The position numbers and the translations under genes are program-made. Under the pieces are notes generated by a model. That model worked only from the letters and a program-made list of their open reading frames with translations, searched no databases and was not told where the DNA came from. Shown here one piece after another: positions 7,528-10,722 of a stretch of 10,722 nucleotides of DNA. Each line of letters opens with the position of its first letter. The stretch's first letter is position 1. The stretch spans positions 1 through 10,722 of the forward strand of contig CAMLDT010000120.1 of NCBI GenBank assembly GCA_946479075.1, written 5' to 3'. This DNA comes from an uncultured Polaromonas sp. (GTDB lineage Bacteria > Pseudomonadota > Gammaproteobacteria > Burkholderiales > Burkholderiaceae).

Positions 7528-7564
7528 GCCGCCACAAACTGCAACGGTTTGTGGCGGCTTTTTT
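7528..7564 (+). terminator. Strong Rho-independent terminator of the fasciclin gene
   Basis: A perfect 12-bp stem, GCCGCCACAAAC (7528-7539) with GTTTGTGGCGGC (7547-7558), has a 7-nt loop TGCAACG and is followed directly by six T residues (7559-7564). It lies 64 nt after the stop codon. Confidence 0.95.
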
Positions 7565-7646
7565 GTGGCCGTATCGGCGTTCCTCCTGCGAAGCAGCGCG
7601 GACCTTGCCTGACCAGCAAATGCTGCAGATGTCAGCCTTGCTCCTC

Positions 7647-7700
7647 AATTGATAGCTGGATACGCTTGTCCTCCTTGGGCTGGAGGCCGATTTGGCTTGA
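7647..7700 (+). repeat. Dispersed intergenic repeat, copy 2
   Basis: Shared blocks with copy 1 (6639-6693) are AATTGATAGCTG, CGCTTG, GGGCTGGAGGCC and GATTTGGCTTGA. Most differences are single bases, concentrated in the middle. Same orientation, about 1 kb apart, and both copies sit close to a terminator. Function unknown. Confidence 0.65.
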
Positions 7701-7716
7701 AACTTTTGACGGTCAT

Positions 7717-7736
7717 CGGGCCAGGCGCGTGGCCCG
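7717..7736. repeat. Short inverted repeat (hairpin), 7-bp arms
   Basis: CGGGCCA (7717-7723) and TGGCCCG (7730-7736) are exact reverse complements around a 6-nt loop. No T-run follows, so it is not a simple terminator. It lies 16 nt after the dispersed repeat and may be its structured end or an independent site. Confidence 0.4.
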
Positions 7737-7822
7737 CAGCCATCAGCCAGCGTGGATGCCGCGCGCAGCGCAAATGTAAGCGGCTCTGTTTTTGCGGTCC
7801 CACAGGTTAGAAATCGTTACAA

Positions 7823-7896
7823 GATAATTCGGCCCGCTTCATCGGCACGGCGGGGCTTACGCCCACACTGGGAGGCCGTGCCGCGCGCGGGTTTTT
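7823..7896 (+). promoter_or_regulatory. -10-like box and structured leader / attenuator candidate
   Basis: GATAAT (7823-7828) resembles a sigma-70 -10 box, though no good -35 sits at normal spacing. Just downstream are nested helices: CCCGC (7833-7837) with GCGGG (7887-7891), and a perfect 9-bp CGGCACGGC (7843-7851) with GCCGTGCCG (7875-7883). Inside are two mutually exclusive hairpins sharing CCC: GGGC-TTAC-GCCC (7853-7864) and CCCA-CAC-TGGG (7862-7872). TTTTT (7892-7896) follows at once. The shape is that of a terminator-like leader about 30 nt before the DUF1631 start. It could be an attenuator, a short RNA with its own terminator, or the terminator of an unseen transcript. It matches no riboswitch class I recognise. 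Confidence 0.4.
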
Positions 7897-7926
7897 GCGA
7901 AAAAAATCACCTGATTTCTCACTGCT

Positions 7927-10515
7927 TTGTCACACAATCCGCCTCCCAGTCCGGCCGCCAGGGCCAGCGTTTTTGAGCGCTGCCTGCAGGAAGCCGCCGA
8001 TGCCGCCAGCCCTGCGCTGGCGCATTGCATCGACCATGCGGTGGCCGGCCTGCAACTGGCCGAAACCCAAAGCATGAAGGTGGCCGAGCGCGACGAGTTC
8101 GGCCAGGCCTGGCGCGAACTGCTCAAACACAAGCAGGGCTGGTGCGAGCGCTACCGGAGCGAGCTGCTCAAGGCCTTCACCAGCGCAACACCCGCGCCGG
8201 TCAATGCACGCAAGGTCTCCGGGGCTGCGCCAGCGCTGCTTTCCGGGGCGGAGGCCGACCTGTTTTCGCTGGTGGACGACGCAGAGGTGGAAGAAGGCAT
8301 CGAGTCATCCCGGCTGCTGCAGCACCTGCTGCCCGCGGTCAGCCAGGCGCTGGCCGAGCTCGACGCGCTGATGAGTTCGGCGCAGGGGCTGGCCAACGTC
8401 AACCCCGAATTCAATCCGGTGCGTCCCCAGGTTTATGCGCAAACCCTGCGCGAACTGGTGGCCACGGCCCACAGCGACCCGGCCATTTACAGCTTGTGGA
8501 TCAAGCACCTCGCCGAGCCCTTGGGGCGTGAAATCCGGCGCGTGTACGAAAAGCTGATCAACCTGCTGGAGCTGGCCCAGGTGCGTGCGGCCAGTTACCG
8601 GGTCCTGCCCACGCCGGCCGCCGTGCGTGTGAGCGCCCCCGCCCCCCTGAGCAGCAGCGGGCCGCCCCCTGGACGAGGCAGCGCGGCCAGCCCGGTGGGT
8701 TTTGGTTATGTCTCGGACGAGCCCCTGGCCCGTCAGCCCTCGCACTATGCCGACCTGTCCAACGACGAGATCAAGGGCGCGATGTTCCAGGACTTCCTGG
8801 TTCGCGGCGGCAGCCAGTCCGGCCACGGGCTGACGCCGTCCTATTACGCGACCATCGAGGAAGAGCTGATCGCGCTCAAGGCAACGCCGGACTCGGCGCC
8901 GGCGCCGCTGGAGGCGCGGCCACAGCGGACCCGCGACGAGGACCGTGCCTATCACGGCACACGCAGTGATCCCTCCCGTCCGCTGCTGCCCGCTGCCGAG
9001 CTGGAGGCCGAGGTGGATACGCCGGAAAGCGCCTCACGCATCATCGATGTGCTGAGCCAGCTGAGCTCGCAGGTCTGGGGCGTGTACGGCCGGGCCCGCG
9101 AGCGCGCGCTGGTGCGCACGCAGCTGAAGAAGGAAGCCACCCACGTCGGCCAGGTGCTGGGCATGGAGGTGGTGCGCCAGCTGGTCAACCAGGTGGCCCA
9201 GGACCCGCGCTTGCTGGTGCCGGTGCGCGAAGCCATCGTTGCGCTGGAGCCTTCGCTGCTGCGCCTGGCCATGGTGGACTCGCGTTTTTTCAGCGAGGAA
9301 AACCACCCCGGCCGCCGCCTGATGGAGCGTGTGGCGCAGCGCAGCTTCAAGTACAACCACGAGGGCAGTCCCGAGTTCCAGGCTTTTTTCAGCTCGGTCA
9401 CCGACGCCTTCAATGCGCTCAACGCGCTGGAGATCACCGACGCCCGGCCTTTCGGCGATGCGCTCGGCGACCTGCAGGCCACCTGGGATGCGCAGGACCG
9501 CCATGAAAAGGCGCAGCGCAGCAGCATGCGCCAGACCATGCAGTTTGCCGAGGAGCGCCAGAGCCAGGCCGACCAGATCGCTTTCGACATGAGCCTGCGC
9601 GCCGACCTGGACCAGGTGCCCGGCGTGGTGCTGGACTTCCTGTTCGGTCCCTGGGCGCTGGTCATGGCCCATGCGCGCCTGACCGACACGCGCCGCCAGA
9701 TCGACCCCGGCGGCTACGGGTCGCTGGTGAGCGACCTGCTGTGGAGCGTCAAGCCCCAGGTCACGCTCAAGCGGCCGGGGCAACTGATCGAGCTGATTCC
9801 CGGCATGCTCGCCCGTCTGCATGAAGGGCTGGCCTTGCTGGGCCAGGACCCGCGCGAGACCGAGGCGTTTTTCAGCACCATGGAAAAGCTGCACCGGCCG
9901 GTGCTCAAGCTGCGCCGGGTGCGCAGCCGCCGTGATGCGGTCGAGTCCGAAGCCGCGCCGCTTGATGTGGCGCTGGCCGACGCACCCGACGCCAGCGAGA
10001 TCCTTCCCGCAACGCCCGAGCAGCGCAAGGCCAAGGCCGCCGGCCAGCCCTGGCTGGCGCCACAGGAGCTGGACGACGCCGGCTTCGAGGAAACCCTGCC
10101 GTCGGGGCCGGCCGAACTCGGCGAAGCGCCGGAGTATGGGGAGGCGCAAGTTCTGCCGGTCATGGACGCCGGCGCGGACGAACCCGATCCGCAGACCGAT
10201 GCTGCCAGTGCCGAACAGGTGCTGGCCGGTTTGCGCGAAGGCAGCTGGGTGGACCTGCACTCCAAGCGCCGCTGGCTGCGCGCCCAGCTGATCTGGGCCA
10301 GCACCCGCGGCACCCTGTTCATGTTCGTCAGCCACGGCGGCCAGCCGCATTCCATGACCAAACGCAGCTGCGAAAAGCTGATCCGCCAGGGCCTGCTCAG
10401 GCCGGTGCAGACCCACGGTGTGGTGGCGCAGGCGCTGGATCAGCTGGTCAGGGAGGCGACGCCGGTGGATTCGATGGACTCGGGCGCGGGGGATTCAGGG
10501 GACGTTTCCTCTTAG
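7927..10515 (+). CDS. DUF1631 family protein with PilZ-like C-terminus
   Basis: A large, probably cytoplasmic protein of 862 residues, function not established. A helical N-terminal part (about 1-220) is followed by a Pro/Ala/Ser linker (about 223-252). The block NDEIKGAMFQDFLVRGG (279-295) and a variable charged stretch come next. The conserved DUF1631 core (about 371-660) contains IDVLSQLSSQVWG, LRLAMVDSRFFSEENHPGRR, LDFLFGPWALVMAHARL and DPGGYGSLVSDLLWSVKP. After an acidic Ala/Pro linker (about 665-770), a small beta-rich end (772-830) begins GSWVDLHSKRRWLRAQLIW and resembles the PilZ-like tail I recall for the family; the classic RxxxR and D/NxSxxG c-di-GMP motifs are not visible. No signal peptide or membrane segment. 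Start: TTG 7927 is the only start after the in-frame stop at 7912 and gives MSHNPPP, but it lacks an SD; the next in-frame ATG (8074) would drop 49 residues. Confidence 0.85.
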   Translation: MSHNPPPSPAARASVFERCLQEAADAASPALAHCIDHAVAGLQLAETQSMKVAERDEFGQAWRELLKHKQGWCERYRSELLKAFTSATPAPVNARKVSGAAPALLSGAEADLFSLVDDAEVEEGIESSRLLQHLLPAVSQALAELDALMSSAQGLANVNPEFNPVRPQVYAQTLRELVATAHSDPAIYSLWIKHLAEPLGREIRRVYEKLINLLELAQVRAASYRVLPTPAAVRVSAPAPLSSSGPPPGRGSAASPVGFGYVSDEPLARQPSHYADLSNDEIKGAMFQDFLVRGGSQSGHGLTPSYYATIEEELIALKATPDSAPAPLEARPQRTRDEDRAYHGTRSDPSRPLLPAAELEAEVDTPESASRIIDVLSQLSSQVWGVYGRARERALVRTQLKKEATHVGQVLGMEVVRQLVNQVAQDPRLLVPVREAIVALEPSLLRLAMVDSRFFSEENHPGRRLMERVAQRSFKYNHEGSPEFQAFFSSVTDAFNALNALEITDARPFGDALGDLQATWDAQDRHEKAQRSSMRQTMQFAEERQSQADQIAFDMSLRADLDQVPGVVLDFLFGPWALVMAHARLTDTRRQIDPGGYGSLVSDLLWSVKPQVTLKRPGQLIELIPGMLARLHEGLALLGQDPRETEAFFSTMEKLHRPVLKLRRVRSRRDAVESEAAPLDVALADAPDASEILPATPEQRKAKAAGQPWLAPQELDDAGFEETLPSGPAELGEAPEYGEAQVLPVMDAGADEPDPQTDAASAEQVLAGLREGSWVDLHSKRRWLRAQLIWASTRGTLFMFVSHGGQPHSMTKRSCEKLIRQGLLRPVQTHGVVAQALDQLVREATPVDSMDSGAGDSGDVSS

Positions 10516-10661
10516 CTTTCTGCGTCACGCTGCGTCGCCGGTTCGCCGTGGACAGTAGTTAGAACTCACGACTCCCAACCCCCCGCCCTTCAAGGATTCC
10601 GGATTGAATTCGGTGTTGGTCTTCTCCCCCCACCCGTCGGGCTGGGCCGAGGAGCGCAGCG
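10516..10661. other. Intergenic region after the DUF1631 gene
   Basis: I see no gene here. There is a small tandem CTGCGTC repeat with 10-nt period (10520-10536) and a C-rich stretch, and no terminator directly after the stop codon. GAGGAGCGCAGCGA (10649-10662) begins a run of GAGCG-AGCGA motifs that continues to the window edge. Confidence 0.4.
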
Positions 10662-10722
10662 AAAAATGGATCAGGGCGAGCGATTGTCTGAGCGAAGCGA
10701 GTTCGAGCTCGACCCCATTTTT
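10662..10722. terminator. Terminator-like inverted repeat at the window edge
   Basis: AAAAATGG (10662-10669) and CCATTTTT (10715-10722) are exact 8-nt reverse complements. Between them lie CGAGC (10678-10682) with GCTCG (10707-10711), the palindrome TCGAGCTCGA (10703-10712), and a GAGCGAAGCGA motif that echoes GAGCGCAGCGA at 10652-10662. The A-run before and T-run after would suit a bidirectional terminator between the DUF1631 gene and a possible convergent gene outside the window. The central part is imperfectly paired and the window ends inside the T-run. Confidence 0.4.

Larger units (their letters stand above)
7464..7926. other. Gene-free intergenic region between the lipoprotein and DUF1631 genes
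   Basis: No credible gene in 463 nt. In order it contains a 12-bp palindrome GCGACGCGTCGC (7486-7497), the lipoprotein terminator (7528-7564), dispersed-repeat copy 2 (7647-7700), a 7-bp hairpin (7717-7736), a GATAAT -10-like box (7823-7828) and a structured leader with a T-run (7833-7896). A possible ORF across 7513-7779 runs through the terminator and the repeat and has no domain, so it is not annotated. Confidence 0.7.

Noticed and set aside
7513..7779. 88-residue + strand open frame in the intergenic region
   Set aside because: Runs through the terminator stem and dispersed-repeat copy 2, has no SD and no family resemblance.
9034..10416. 460-residue open frame on the - strand in the DUF1631 gene
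   Set aside because: Shadow frame opposite conserved DUF1631 blocks, with Gln/His/Ala-rich low-information composition.
1..10722. CRISPR arrays, tRNA or rRNA genes, insertion sequences, integrases, toxin-antitoxin or defence genes
   Set aside because: No regularly spaced repeats, no cloverleaf, no rRNA-like blocks, and no transposase, integrase or defence motifs in any convincing frame.

Overview
The window is GC-rich, tightly packed bacterial DNA in which every supported gene lies on the + strand. Gene content, codon use and two copies of an intergenic repeat that I associate from memory with Comamonadaceae (Polaromonas, Rhodoferax, Variovorax, Acidovorax) point to a betaproteobacterium of the order Burkholderiales. 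The genus cannot be fixed from the window.

Region 1 (1-3539) is the end of a sugar operon. It holds the 3' part of a YjfF-type sugar ABC permease (2-832), an IlvD/Edd-family L-arabinonate dehydratase (854-2590) and a DHDPS-superfamily 2-keto-3-deoxy-L-arabinonate dehydratase (2610-3539), separated by about 20 nt. Together they describe import of a pentose, probably L-arabinose, and its non-phosphorylative breakdown toward 2-oxoglutarate. The dehydrogenase, lactonase, semialdehyde dehydrogenase and the other transporter subunits would have to lie elsewhere, most likely upstream.

Region 2 (3540-6742) starts with an AT-rich island carrying a perfect dyad, a likely operator/promoter. It is followed by a type II (S)-2-haloacid dehalogenase with the full known catalytic set (3660-4364) and malate synthase G, glcB (4414-6630). 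The pair suggests a 2-carbon route: haloacetate to glycolate, then glyoxylate, then malate. After glcB come a dispersed-repeat copy and a strong UUCG-loop terminator.

Region 3 (6743-7564) is a one-gene unit: a fasciclin-domain lipoprotein with a good Shine-Dalgarno sequence and a very strong terminator. Region 4 (7565-10515) begins with a gene-free stretch holding a second dispersed-repeat copy, a small hairpin and a structured leader ending in a T-run. It then encodes an 862-residue DUF1631 protein with a TTG start and a PilZ-like C-terminus. The last 207 bases hold a terminator-like inverted repeat and iterated GAGCGMAGCGA motifs.

I found no CRISPR array, tRNA, rRNA, insertion sequence or phage gene, and no clearly new multi-gene system. 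The points most worth checking are the dehalogenase-glcB pairing, the structured leader before the DUF1631 gene, and the AT-rich operator-like island.
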